64,000 bases of DNA from Coenobita brevimanus. Lineage: Eukaryota; Arthropoda; Malacostraca; Decapoda; Coenobitidae. The notes beneath the pieces were generated by a model that did no database searches, was not told where the DNA came from, and saw only the letters and a program-made list of their open reading frames with translations. Of the stretch, positions 34,164 to 44,292 are shown piece after piece. The stretch lies in contig CM064713.1 of assembly GCA_032717465.1 (NCBI GenBank), positions 10,243,464 to 10,307,463 of the forward strand, read 5' to 3'. The position numbers and the translations under genes were made by a program. Numbering within the stretch: the stretch's first letter is position 1; every line of letters begins with the position of its first letter.

Positions 34164-34541
34164 TCAGTGGATAAATAATTTAATGGAAGACTCATAGGTA
34201 TTCAGTGAAGGCTTTAAGTCATGAATAAACAATGATTCCGCATTTCTAAGACTAGTTTTATCATTATTTGTCATTAAAATCTCAAAATCATCCAGATCAA
34301 ATGTATGACCCGAAACAAATGAATGTTCGCTAATTTCCGAGAAGGTAGGGTTTGAGAGTGGTAAAGTGGTTCTATATGACAGGTCTTTGTGTTCGAACAT
34401 CCTAATTTTCAGATTTCGAATAGAACTCCCAATATATCCTGCATTACAGTAGGAACAATTAAACTTGTACACAATATTAGAGCATAAAGCTTTGGAGATT
34501 CTATCCTTATACCTAAAAAAAGATCCAATAGTATATGAATT
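34164..34541 (-). pseudogene. PLE GIY-YIG endonuclease domain, 5'-truncated
   Basis: The open frame enters from the truncated 5' side, with no native start. In order: SYTIGSFFRYKDRI, YKFNCSYCNAGYIGSS (GIY-YIG core with the Cys pair typical of PLE endonucleases), R-x-L-x-x-R-x-x-EH (conserved Arg, Glu, His), SGHTFDLDDFEIL, and ESLFIHDLKPSLN carrying the conserved Glu and Asn. The frame has no internal stop, so this domain looks recently inserted relative to its neighbours. In PLEs this endonuclease follows the RT and cuts the target. Confidence 0.8.
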
Positions 34542-34542
34542 T

Positions 34543-34660
34543 TTAGATTTTTCGTAATTTTGTGATTTTTTTTTTTTTTTGTATATATTTTAATGGTTTT
34601 TATTAATTGTGAATGAGGTTTTGGTGATATTTCATTTTGTAATTCATTTTACGTATTTTA
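34543..34660 (+). repeat. PLE inverted repeat, right arm
   Basis: Near-complement of 33949-34050, with a few differences (GTATATATTTTAATGG against ...TTATTGG). It continues into the ribozyme-like motif. Confidence 0.78.
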
Positions 34661-34712
34661 GTTTGTCTGATGATGAGGTTGGATTTCCTCGAAACGTCAC
34701 TGAAATAAATTG
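34651..34712 (+). ncRNA. Hammerhead-ribozyme-like motif in the PLE terminal repeat
   Basis: Core strings in correct order: CTGATGA (34667-34673), stem II GAGG (34675-34678) with CCTC (34687-34690) and an 8-nt loop, GAAA (34691-34694), then CGTC (34695-34698) with the expected cleavage site after GTC. The flanks can form a weak stem I: GT (34665-34666) with AC (34699-34700) and TTTA (34657-34660) with TAAA (34706-34709). There is one extra T before stem II, and stem III is minimal. Short-stem-III type I hammerheads are known from PLE terminal repeats. Cleavage is not shown here. Confidence 0.5.
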
Positions 34713-34794
34713 TGAACATGGCCCCAGTTCATCGTCTCCTTGTCCTGGTCTTCAGTTTTATATATGCCATCAGGTTCCCTACTGGATTCTCAGT

Positions 34795-34799
<5 letters not shown>

Positions 34800-34860
<61 letters not shown>
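34800..34860. repeat. (TA)n tract before G-3
   Basis: About 60 bp of pure TA directly abutting the 5' LTR of G-3. Confidence 0.95.
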
Positions 34861-34864
<4 letters not shown>

Positions 34865-35683
34865 ACATAGTCAATGATTTCATCATCCTTTGTATAATTC
34901 TAACGTACAGTATACTGCATGTCTGATCACGATTTGCCTCGTGGGTTCCATAGTGACCAGGCTTGCGTGTTCTACTTCACTCCCCCCTTCTCCCCCTTAT
35001 AGTAGAGTAAGTCGTTCTTTCTGTTGTTCAGAGCAGGAGTGTCAAGTCTTCGTCCTCTGTGTCTTCATTTGCGCGTCCTTCTTGCAAGTTGAATCAAGCT
35101 CTGCCGGCCCCTATATAATGAGCTCAGTCTTTGTATTAGTTGCCACTTAGATCTACTCCTCATTTGGTTCACATCTCTGTCATCCCCTGTATAGTGTATT
35201 ATCTTTGTGAGTGCTCAGGAAGTCTCCAACTATCTAGCTGCTGTATAATTTGAGCATAAGTGTTGTTACCATTTTTCTTGTACTGTATGGCCTAAGGTGT
35301 TGATTCGTAGGCCTGGTGAGGTTTTTGTGATTCATGTGGAGTTTTTGATGTCAGCCATTATTAATAATATTTTCTATCTGTAATAATATATCTCGCATTA
35401 ACTGAGCATTATCCGGTTTTCTCATTTATCAGGGCTGACTTAGATAAATTTGTTCTTGCTAAATTCGTGTTAATAGAGGCTAATGCAGTCAACCATATAT
35501 ATAACATGTTTTTGCCATTACATTATCCTTATGAGTCCTGAATGTTTAGTTGTTAGTTTGAGCATTAAACTTTAACTTGTAATTTTACCTAAGTCTTTTG
35601 TTTTGAACCTGGAACTTTGAGGGACAGTAGTGATTTTAGTATTCTCATTTGAAGTGTTCAATATCTCTCTCTGTTCCGTAACA
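34861..35683 (+). repeat. G-3 5' LTR
   Basis: TGTTACATAG...CCGTAACA. It contains about 32 bp (around TTTGCCTCGTGGGTTCC, 34933 onward) that the G-1/G-2 LTRs lack. TATA box 35112-35118. The primer site after it is eroded (TTTGTTGACCTCTTATCAGG). Confidence 0.9.
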
Positions 35684-35764
35684 TAAATTTGTTGACCTCT
35701 TATCAGGATATTCAGGATATTATCATAAGGATATTGCTTGATATTTTGTGACTATGATTTATTC

Positions 35765-37579
35765 ATGATGTCTACTATTACTACTCTTGATGAAGCCAAA
35801 GATTTTTTGTCAAATGTGCAAACAGTGTGTGATGTAGAAAACAGAACAAAGAATGAACTTAAGCTTGTTGCTCAACATTTGGGAATTCCTGTTCACTCTC
35901 ATCAGTCTAAAGATCAAATTGTTGACATGATTAATAAAAGCTTGTTTAATGTAACTCCTCCAGATGAGCAAACCCAGATTGAAATAACTAAGTTACAGAT
36001 AGCCCTGCAGGAGGCTCGTGCTAAGGAGGCTGAGTCTCAGGCTCGTATTCAGGAGGCACAGGCAAAAATTGAAATTGCTAGGATTCAGGCAGACCAAGAG
36101 TATCGCATGAAACAAAGTGGAATTGGATCATCTAGCTCTGATGATTTTGATGTGGCTAAAAATGTTAAACTTGTCCCTCCTTTTAATGAATCTGATTTAA
36201 TAAAGTATTTTCAGTTGTTTGTGAGGGTAGCTACAGATATTAATTGGCCCAAAAAGTATTGGCCAGTACTCCTTCAGAGGATTCTCACCGGTAAAGCTCA
36301 AGTAACTTATGCATCTTTGCCTCAGGATCAATCTGATAATTATTATGTAGTTAAGAGCTTGATTTTTAAGGCCTATGAGCTTGTTCCTGAAGCCTATAGA
36401 GTAAAATTTAGGACAACTTATCAGCAAGATAAGCAATCCCATGTTGAGTATGCAAAAATCAAAGAAGATCTGTTAGAGCAGTGGTTAAATCCTAAGAATG
36501 TAAATTCTGATTTTGATAAATTTAAGCAGATGATTTTGCTGGAGGACTTCAAAAGGTGTATTAATAAAGATATAAGCCTATATCTTGATGAGAGAAGAAT
36601 AGATAATTTGTCTGATGCTGCAGTTTTAGCTGATGAATATGTTCTCACTCACAAGAGATATTCTAAAGAAAAATGGAAAGCTGAGAGTAAGTACGTTGCC
36701 TCTACTCAGAGTACAGGTAACAGGAAAGAGAATAAAGATGATGTTTCTCAGGAAGTAAATACCAGCTTCACCTCTAGATTTCAGAAAAGTAAATGTACTT
36801 ATTGTGGTAAGCTTGGTCATACTACGGAGAAATGTTTCAGGAGACAGCGTGATGTGAACAAAAAGGAGTCTTTAAATATTCAGTCAATTGGTCTAGTGTC
36901 CACACTTGAGAGTTCCCAGAATTCTTTAACCGAGTTAAGTGAACCTGCTTTGAGGGGTAAATTACATTCTGATGATGAAGCTCCTCTTTTGAGCAGTAAC
37001 GTGGGTGACACTCTCAAGAGTTCATGTGCTAATTTCCAGTCTGATGGTTTTGTCAGTCCTCTGGACAGTAATGACAGGAAATCAGTTAAAATATATCGTG
37101 ATACAGGTGCTTGCCAATCCCTAATGCTGACCAGTGTTCTAGGCTCTAATGTTAATTCCTCTGATGAAACTGTAATCTTACAAAGTGAAGGGAATAAATA
37201 CTTCTCTGTCCCTCTGTGCAGAGTGAATTTAGAGTCTGGTTTTGTTAATGGTTCCGTTATGGTTGGGTTGGTTGAGACACTCCCAATGTCAGGTGTAACT
37301 TTCTTACTTGGAAATGATATTGGTGGAAGTCAAGTGTGTCCAGCTCCTCAGTTGTCTAGTGAGCCAGTGACTGCGACCCAGGATTGTGATATCCCTGATG
37401 TGTTCTCTTCATGTGCTGTGTTCTCTTCATGTGCTGTCACTAGGGCTAAGTCTAAAGTTACTGGTAACTTAGAGGATAATGATGATGATGATGTTATCCT
37501 AGCTGACACTTTTCTTCCTAATTTGGACCACTCACCAGATGAGGCAGTACCCCGTAGTGTTGATAATTTGTCTCGTTAA
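35765..37579 (+). pseudogene. G-3 gag and protease
   Basis: The best-preserved gag in the window: about 604 codons from ATG 35765 (MMSTITTLDEAKDFL). Order: N-terminal region; a Glu/Ala/Gln-rich helix (about 35990-36100); the SCAN-like capsid part KNVKLVPPFNESDLIKYFQL...YELVPEAYRVKF (about 36157-36415); the segment NKDISLYLDERR that the other copies have lost; CCHC knuckle CTYCGKLGHTTEKC (36794-36835); protease DTGA (37100-37111); FLLGNDIGGSQV (about 37300). A TAA at 37577-37579 replaces the CAA or GAA codon of the other copies, and the frame then continues directly into integrase. Confidence 0.87.
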
Positions 37580-38905
37580 GAGTTGGTTGAGTTGCAGGTT
37601 GCTGACCCTGAGCTGAAAGGTCTAGCTAACTCTGCTTGCAGTGAGGAAGAGTCAGCTGGTGCTTCTACTTGTTATTATATAAAGTCAGGAGTACTTATGA
37701 GAAAGTGGAGACCCCCAACAGCATCAGCCGACTGTGAATGGGAGGTTGTACATCAAGTTGTCATCCCTCGTGTTTCTAGTCAGGATATCATTAGAGTGGC
37801 TCATGATTCCAGTTTGACAGGACACCTTGGAGTGAGGAAGACTGTGGCACGCATTTTGAAACACTTCTACTGGCCAGGTATCTTCAGAGATGTTTCCTGG
37901 TATTGTAAGTCTTGTCACACCTGTCAAGTTGTGGGGAAGTGTAATCAGACCGAAAAGGTTGCACCTCTAGTTCCAATTCCTCCTTTTGAGGCGCCATTCA
38001 CCCGTGTGTTGGTGGATATTGTGGGCCCTCTTCCTAAGACTTCTTCAGGATTTTCTCATGTGTTGACCCTGATTGATATGGCTACTCGTTATCCTTAAGT
38101 CATTCCACTTAGAAATATCTCAGCAAAGAACGTGGTTAAGGAAATGCTAGGGTTCTTCACCAAGTTTGGTCTGCCCAAGGAGGTACAGTCAGACCGGGGA
38201 AGTAATTTCATGTCAAATGTTTTCAAGCAGTCTCTGAAAGAGTTGGGCATCACCCAGATTACGTCTTCACCTTACCATCCCCAGACCCAAGGAGCCTTGG
38301 AGAGATATCATCAAACACTCAAATTGATGCTCAGGAAATACTGTTTGGAACATCAGAAAGATTGGGATAATGGCCTTCCATCCGTTGTATTTACTGCAAG
38401 AGAATCTCCAAATGAATCACTGGGCTTCTCACCCTTTGAACTACTGTTTGGCCATGAAGTAAGAGGACCCCGTAAGCTACTGAAGGAATGCTGGCTGTCG
38501 GAGGAAGATGATGTCAGCCTGCTGGAGTATGTGATGAAGTACAAAGAACGGCTGTCCACTGCTTTACAGCTGGCGAGAGAGAATTTAGGAGCTGCTCAGA
38601 AGATGAAGACTTGGTATGATGAGAAGTCTAGGTTACGCCACTTTCAGCCAGGAGATCAGATTCTGATTCTGCTACCGGTGCATGGGCAACCTCATCAAGC
38701 TAAGTTTAGTGGTCCTTATTTCGTGGAGAACAAACCCAGTGATGTCAACTATGTCATCGCCACACCAGATCGTAGAAAGAACAAGCAACTTTGTCACATC
38801 AACATGCTAAAGTTATATCACAGGCGGGACGAAAATAACCCAGTCTGCACTGTAGCTCTTCCACCCGAGTCTGCAAGTGAAGCTCTCCCATGCAGTATGA
38901 GCTGA
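37580..38905 (+). pseudogene. G-3 integrase
   Basis: Same frame as gag. HHCC module (HDSSLTGHLG, CKSCHTC, about 37802-37925), LVDIVGPLPK, then a TAA at about 38096-38098 where others read GAA in RYPEAIP. The frame goes on through SDRGSNF, YHPQTQGALERYH, and a GPYFVENK module. A 3-bp in-frame deletion lies near 38596. It ends when one base is lost near 38900 (TGAGCTGAG against TGAGCCTTAG). Confidence 0.85.
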
Positions 38906-40338
38906 GTGATAGTTTAGGGAAGAATCCTGATATCATGAATGATCTCCAGACTAAGCTTTCTCATCTAGCTCCCGAGGAAAGGCAGGAGTTTTCGGCATTA
39001 CTGCAGGAGTACCCGCAAGTGTTCCGTGCCACTCCAGGAAGAACCACTGTGTTGATGCATGATGTCGATGTTGGAGACGCAAAGCCAATTAAACTGCCTC
39101 CTTACCGTGTGAACCCAGTGAAAGTTGCTCTCATCGAGAAGGAGCTTAGCTACCTGTTGGACCACAAGATGATTGAGCTCTGTTAGAGCGAGTGGAGTTC
39201 TCCTGTCACTCTAGTCCCTAAGCCATGTGGGTCACAGCGGCTTTGCATCGACTACAGACGTGTTAATCAGATAACCAAAACAGACACTTACCCTCTCCCT
39301 CGTGTGGAAGATTGCATAGACAAGATCGGAAAGGCTAGGTATATGAGTAAGTTTGATTTGTTAAAGGGATACTGGCAAGTACCTATGACTGAACGTGCTA
39401 GGGAGATCTCATGTTTTATAACACTAGGAAAGACTTTTGCATGTTCTATAATGCCATATGGTATGAAGAATGCACCAGCCACTTTTCAGAAGCTCATAAA
39501 TGCTGTAACAAAGGGTTTGGCAGGGTGTGTTGTTTATATTGATGATGTATTAATCTTCAGTGACAACTGGAATGATCAGCTATGCCATGTCAGTAAATTT
39601 CTTGAGCGTTTGGTTCAGGCTAATATTGTAGCTAATTTATCAAAGTGTGAGTTTGGTCAAGCTAAAGTTCAGTACCTTGGGTACGTAATTGGTGATGGAC
39701 ACGTTGCACCACCAGAAGCTAAGGTTCAGGTTATAAGTGATCTTCCCAGACCTAAAAGTAGGAAAGAGCTACAAAGATTTTTGGGAATGGTAGGTTATTA
39801 CAGGAGATTTGTTCTTAACTTTTCAATTTTTTTATCACCACTTACACCCATACTGAAAAAGGGAGTTAAATTTGTCTGGACAGATAACTGTGAATCCTCT
39901 TTCAGTAAACTTAAAGCTATCATATTAAGTCAGCCAGTGCTCGCTACTCCAAATTTTGCTAAACCTTTTGAGATGGCTGTTGACGCAAGTGATACAGGAG
40001 CTGGTGCTGTTTTGCTGCAAAAGGATGATCAGGGTATTGAACACCCTGTATCTTATTACAGTAAGAAGTTCACTCTACCTCAAAAGAACTACTCCACTAT
40101 TGAGAAAGAGCTTTTGGCCTTGATTTTGGGTTTACAGCATTTTTCATTTTATTTGTGTTCTGGTTTTGACCCCATAGTCATTTATACCGATCATAACACA
40201 CTGAAATTCCTTAGTAAGTTTAAAGATAAAAATCGGAGATTGACAAGATGGAGTCTACTTCTTCAGGAGTATTCATTAGACATACAACATGTCAAGGGGA
40301 AAGAAAATGTTATTGCAGATTGCTTATCTAGACTTTAG
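38890..40338 (+). pseudogene. G-3 reverse transcriptase and RNase H
   Basis: Continues in the shifted frame: KLPPYRVNPVKVAL, a TAG at 39184-39186 in place of CAG, LCIDYRRVNQ, SKFDLLKGYWQVPM, MPYGMKNAPATFQKLI, VYIDDVLIF (about 39529-39555), then RNase H MAVDASDTGAGAVLLQ, STIEKELLALILGL and YTDHNTLKF. The TAG is the only stop before the end at 40336-40338. Confidence 0.88.
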
Positions 40339-40399
40339 ACAGATTTTTTTAGAGCAATAAGAAATTTCCTTTGTAAATTTCTTTTTCTTTGTGGGGAGG

Positions 40400-41223
40400 T
40401 GTTACATAGCCTATGATTTCATCATCCTTTGTATTATTCTAACGTACAGTATGCTGCATGTTTGATCACGATTCGCCTCGTGGCTTCTATAGTGACCAGG
40501 CTTGCGTGTTCTACCTCACTCCCCCTTTCTCCCCCTTATAGTAGAGTAAGTCGTTCTTTCTGTTGTTGAGAGCAGGAGTGTCAACTCTTCGTCCTCTGAG
40601 CCTTCATCTGCGCGTCCTTCTTGCAAATTGAATCAAGCTCTGCAGGCCCACTATATAATGAGCTCAGTCTCTGTATTAGTTGCCACTTAGATCTACTCCT
40701 CATTTGGTTCACATCTCTGTCCTCCCCTGTATAGTGTATTATCTTTGTGAGTGTTCAGGAAGTCTTCAACAATCTAGCTGCTGTATAATTTGAGTATAAG
40801 TGTTGTTACCATTTTTCTTGTACTGTATGGCCTAAGGTGTTGATTCGTAGGCCTGGTGAGGTTTTTGTGATTCATGTGGAGTTTTTGATGTCAGCCATTA
40901 TTAATAATATTTTGTATCTGTAATAATATATCTTGCATTAACTGAGCATTATCCGGTTTTCTCATTTATCAGGGCTGACTTAGATAAATTTGTTCTTGCT
41001 AAATTCGTATTAATAGAGGCTATAGCAGTTAACCATATATTTAACATGTTTTTGCCATTACATTATCCTTATGAGTCCTGAATGTTTAATTGTTAGTTTG
41101 AGCATTAAACTTTAACATGTAATTTTACCTAAGTCTTTTGTTTTGAACCTGGAACTTTGCGGGACAGTAGTGATTTTAATATTCTCACTTGAAGTGTTCA
41201 TTATCTCTCTCTGTTCCGTAACA
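40400..41223 (+). repeat. G-3 3' LTR
   Basis: TGTTACATAG...CCGTAACA, 824 bp, preceded by the TTTGTGGGGAGG purine tract. TATA box at 40652-40658. It is followed by ATATATA. Confidence 0.9.
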
Positions 41224-41244
41224 ATATATATATATATATATATT

Positions 41245-41555
41245 CTTTCCCCACCCACCCTATTTGCCTGACCTTGCCAATTGCGTCTTTTTACTGTTTT
41301 CCAAGCTGAAATTACGACTGAAAGGACGTCGATTTGACTCGATTGAGGAGATCCAGACAGAGTCGCAGGAGGTGCTCAAAACCATCAGGCCTGAAGCCTT
41401 CCAAGGATGCATGGACTCGTTGAAAAAATGCTGGGACCACGGTATACATGCCCAAGGGGACTACTTCAAAGGCGACAGTGAGAACTAGGAGGTAAGATAA
41501 CTTACTTTCCTACAATATTAAAATTACTGGAACTTTTGGGTACCACCTCATATAT
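41245..41555 (+). pseudogene. mariner transposase C-terminal fragment and 3' end
   Basis: The reading ending at TAG 41486-41488 gives PYLPDLANCVFLLF, KLKLRLKGRRFDSIEEI and WDHGIHAQGDYFKGDSEN, the end of a Tc1/mariner-type transposase. In intact mariners the PDLAPCDFFLF block holds the third catalytic Asp; here it is Val (CVF). The rest of the gene is missing to the left, where (TA)n begins. The sequence up to about 41553 (GGAACTTTTGGGTACCACCTCA, then TA) may be the 3' terminal inverted repeat. Only the part from 41401 on is repeated in later array B units. Confidence 0.78.
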
Positions 41556-41572
41556 ATACTGTATATGTATAT

Positions 41573-41971
41573 CTCATCTCATCTCATCTCATCAGCCGTT
41601 TGTGCGTCCACTGCAGGACGGGACCGGCCTATGCCGACCGAAGTGGGGACGATACAGCCAATGTATCTCTACCAAGTGGGTTAGGCTGTCTAGTAGAGAT
41701 TGTATATAGGATGAGAAGTGCTTGGAAGTGTAATTGTAGTGTTGGAGTGGCTTTGGATGTGTGTGTAGTCTGTGAATCAGGTGCAATCGGCCCGCGCAAG
41801 CCGACTGGGTGCAAGCATACTTTATAGTATGCGACACTGGTTCAACCACAGCACCCCTTGTGTCCACCAACGCAGTACTTGGCCTGAAGAATGCTCCCAA
41901 AGTTTATTACCCTGGTGGGGCGCGAACCCTCGTTCTTCAGTGTACGAAAACACACTTTACAACTGTACCAC

Positions 41972-41972
<1 letters not shown>
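41573..41972 (-). mobile_element. tRNA-derived SINE, copy in B1
   Basis: On the - strand the head carries a polymerase III A box TGGTACAGTTG (41970-41960) and a B box GGTTCGCGCCCC (41928-41917), 42 nt apart start to start, as in tRNAs. The body is unrecognised. The tail holds ATCTCTAC...GTAGAGAT (41700-41665) and about 110 bp nearly matching the LINE-I tail, then CAAACGGCTGAT and (GATGA)n ending at 41573. The head abuts a (TA)n tract. It is probably mobilised by LINE-I-type RT. Confidence 0.75.

Positions 41973-42046
<74 letters not shown>
41973..42046. repeat. (TA)n tracts beside the SINE head (also 48908-48994, 55821-55914, 62776-62860)
   Basis: Pure TA of about 74, 87, 94 and 85 bp in B1-B4. 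Length varies between units that are otherwise nearly identical. Confidence 0.95.
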
Positions 42047-42048
<2 letters not shown>

Positions 42049-42565
42049 CGTAGAGGTTATCTGTGGGGTTAGTGGGTTAAGATGATGATTATGATGATGA
42101 TGGTAGATTTTTTCTGCCTGATGGTGTGGTTACTATGGGAGGTCCATTAAGGGAACATGGAAGAGGCGGTGGGGTGTGCGAGAATGGAGGAAGGTTTTTT
42201 TTTGTTCTTTTTCCTCACCCTCTCTTTTCCTCCTTACCCCCTCCCTCCCCCTCGCCATTTGCCCTCTTTAGCCCACTTTTCCGATTTTATCGTGCTCTGT
42301 TTCCCTAATGTCTTTCTTTTCTCCCTCTCCTTTCCCCTAGCCTTTGCCTCATCAGGGAAGATGGATCTCGCACAACTTTCCCTCCTTAAATCATTAACCC
42401 ATTGAGGTTATTTGTCATAGTGGCCTTTGGGCCACAGACAGACAAAGCTGCTTTAACAACCAAGCCTCCTATTCCACTCTTCTCGCTTTCCCTTCCTCTC
42501 CGCTTCCCACCATATTCAATTATGTTCTATTCTGCTTCAATCTTCTCCTCTTTGTTACCTCATAC

Positions 42566-42618
<53 letters not shown>

Positions 42619-43123
42619 ACTGACACATGAATGACAGTGAAACGTTGGATAATATGGTAAGGTATACTGCATTCATATACCTTCCTTGTAACCCCCACCA
42701 GCTTTCTTAACTATATTCCCATAACCAACGCGAATCAAACGCTTCAACTAGCATTTCCTTCGGTATCATAATGTTGTATTTATTCCTCTCAATTCGGAAA
42801 ATCAAATTTCACTTTTTAAAGATTTTTAACGTTTTGGTTCAGCTCAAGGTGAACTTCTCGAACTAGACTTGTTAGGTACAGCCTTAATAATCGCTTCACT
42901 ACAATGATGTTCGCTGCTGGATAAACACATATGATAAGAGGAAGAATAAGCTACAAAATATATCATACTTAAAAATATTTACTTTTTATTGCTGCCGGAC
43001 TATTTTGTTCTGCTCAGGAGGCTTATTGTACTGAATGACTTGGATACTGTCTCTCTTAACGTCTTTGCTGTGAGTAGCCTTTTCTAACCAGGATAAAACC
43101 GTCTGGGGTTCCATAGTTGACGT
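42047..43123. other. Unrecognised block, B1 (also 48995-50078, 55915-57000, 62861-63936)
   Basis: Starts GGCGTAGAGGTTATCTGTGG, has a short GATGAT run, a long pyrimidine-rich stretch (about 42189-42350), and a (CA)n tract (42565-42616; others 49524-49571, 56446-56492, 63392-63428). After the CA tract come about 500 bp of AT-rich sequence. I find no coding signature, terminal repeats or similarity to other parts of the window. The open frames seen are low-complexity. Confidence 0.45.
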
Positions 43124-43370
43124 GCTGCATAAATGAAGGACTGGGAGTAACGGATCCCTCTTTCATTAGAGAGCTGGACAGAAAAGAGATGAGAGTTTGT
43201 TGCTTGACGGGTGCTATGCACCCGTCGTAGAGATGGAGGGATGCTAGCAGACAGTTCAGAGGAGCAGTGACCATTGAAGTAGCAATAGAAAAGAGATAAA
43301 GATGCAACAGTGCGGCAAAGAGACAGAGGTTGAAGGGAGCCAGTAAGAGGAGGAGAGTTAATGAGACGAA
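43124..43370 (-). pseudogene. LINE-J scrap (RT C-terminal end), B1 (also 50079-50325, 57001-57247, 63937-64000)
   Basis: Co-linear with 1259-1500 of array A: on the - strand it reads the LFYCYFNGHCSSEL...LVHSTRQATNSHLFSVQL-like end of LINE-J RT. Only about 247 bp remain. It ends where the CR1-like element begins. Confidence 0.78.
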
Positions 43371-43375
43371 AAGAG

Positions 43376-44277
43376 ATGAATGATTATGTCAAAGAAAATG
43401 AACCACATATAATATGCCTAACTGAAACAAAATTAACACCAAGGCTATCAAATGACATCCTAAACTTAGAGGAATATAATATATGGAGAAGAGATAGGAA
43501 CTTAAAAAAGGAGGAGGAATTATAATATTAACTAAGAAAAATCTAAAAGTCAAAGAAATAGAACTAGATATACCCTCACAAGTAGAACTGATTGCAGTAG
43601 AGATCAATACAACTGAAGGGAAAGTAATTGTAGCAAATTTGTACATGCCACCCAAGTCAAACACATGGGAAAAAGACGAGTATGAGGACCAGGCAGAGAA
43701 TACAATTCAGAGTTTAAGATCATTACTACATAATATGGAAGAGAAATCGGAAAGAATTATACTAACTGGAGATTTTAATACAAATATAAATTGGAATACT
43801 CTAGATATAATAAGCCAAGAAAGCTGTTGGGACTAAAAGCTCCTGGATCTCGTGCAAGAGTTTTTCGTAACGCAACATGTAAGGGAACGCACCAGAAAAA
43901 GAGGACTCGATGTACCCTCAATGCTAGATCTCATATTTACTAGGCAAGAAAACGATATTGACAATTTAATATACCACCCTCCATTCGGCAAAAGCGACCA
44001 TGCAATACTAAATTGCAACATCAGGATAGCATATGGCATAGTTAACAGCAATGAAAGTTACAAAAAGAGCCTAAACTATAAAAAGGGAAACTATCATGAC
44101 CTAAAGAAGTACTTCTTAGAAATTGATTGGGGAAAGGAGCTTAGAGGACAAGATTTAAATGCTGTCTATAAAAAATTCTGCGAACTTTATGAAATAGGAG
44201 TCCAGAAGTACATCCGAAAGCACAAAGAAGCAGAAAAGAAAATAAAGAAATGGTTCAATAGAGAATGTAAAAAATAA
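43376..44277 (+). pseudogene. CR1/L2-like endonuclease, B1
   Basis: NDYVKENEPHIICLTETKLTP (E-box LTETKL) starts it. A one-base deletion in the A run near 43508 shifts frame. The frame recovered at 43639 reads LYMPPKSN and LTGDFNTNINW (GDFN box), stops with TAA at 43834-43836, and continues from 43852 with SMLDLIFTRQEND and GKSDHAILNCNI, where S-D-H is the C-terminal EEP motif. Confidence 0.8.
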
Positions 44278-44292
44278 AAAGAAAAAAGAGAT

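Larger units (their letters stand above)
33949..34799. mobile_element. Penelope-like element (PLE) fragment with inverted terminal segment
   Basis: A GIY-YIG endonuclease reads on the - strand (34541-34164), followed on that strand by a 3' region ending at the gap. The outermost 102 bases (33949-34050) are nearly the reverse complement of 34543-34647, so a second terminal copy lies head to head just upstream of the coding piece. PLEs are known for 5' truncation combined with direct or inverted terminal copies. The RT part is absent. The right boundary, where (TA)n starts, is about 34799. Confidence 0.75.
34861..41223 (+). mobile_element. Element G copy 3 (G-3): Gmr1-like LTR retrotransposon
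   Basis: An independent insertion outside array A: longer LTRs (823 and 824 bp), many substitutions, and no 16-bp gag deletion. Gag, protease, integrase, RT and RNase H can be followed with only one frame change, near 38900. The ancestral element therefore probably had one continuous gag-pol frame of roughly 1,500 codons. (TA)n lies on both sides, hiding the target duplication. Confidence 0.92.

Noticed and set aside
41264..41488. Possible host exon with the KLKLRLKGRRFDSIEEI segment
   Set aside because: The segment order and the GDYFKGDSEN end match the C-terminus of mariner transposase, with the catalytic Asp replaced and the rest of the gene missing.
41573..41594. Short regularly repeated CTCAT units as a CRISPR-like array
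   Set aside because: They are 5-bp tandem repeats forming the SINE tail, without spacers, in a eukaryotic genome.
41908..41975. Possible functional tRNA gene on the - strand
   Set aside because: A and B boxes are present at tRNA spacing, but the acceptor stem does not pair and the sequence continues into a SINE body and tail.
42402..42623. Frame ending in Thr-His repeats, repeated in each array B unit
   Set aside because: The repeat part is a (CA)n microsatellite and the rest shows no protein family features.
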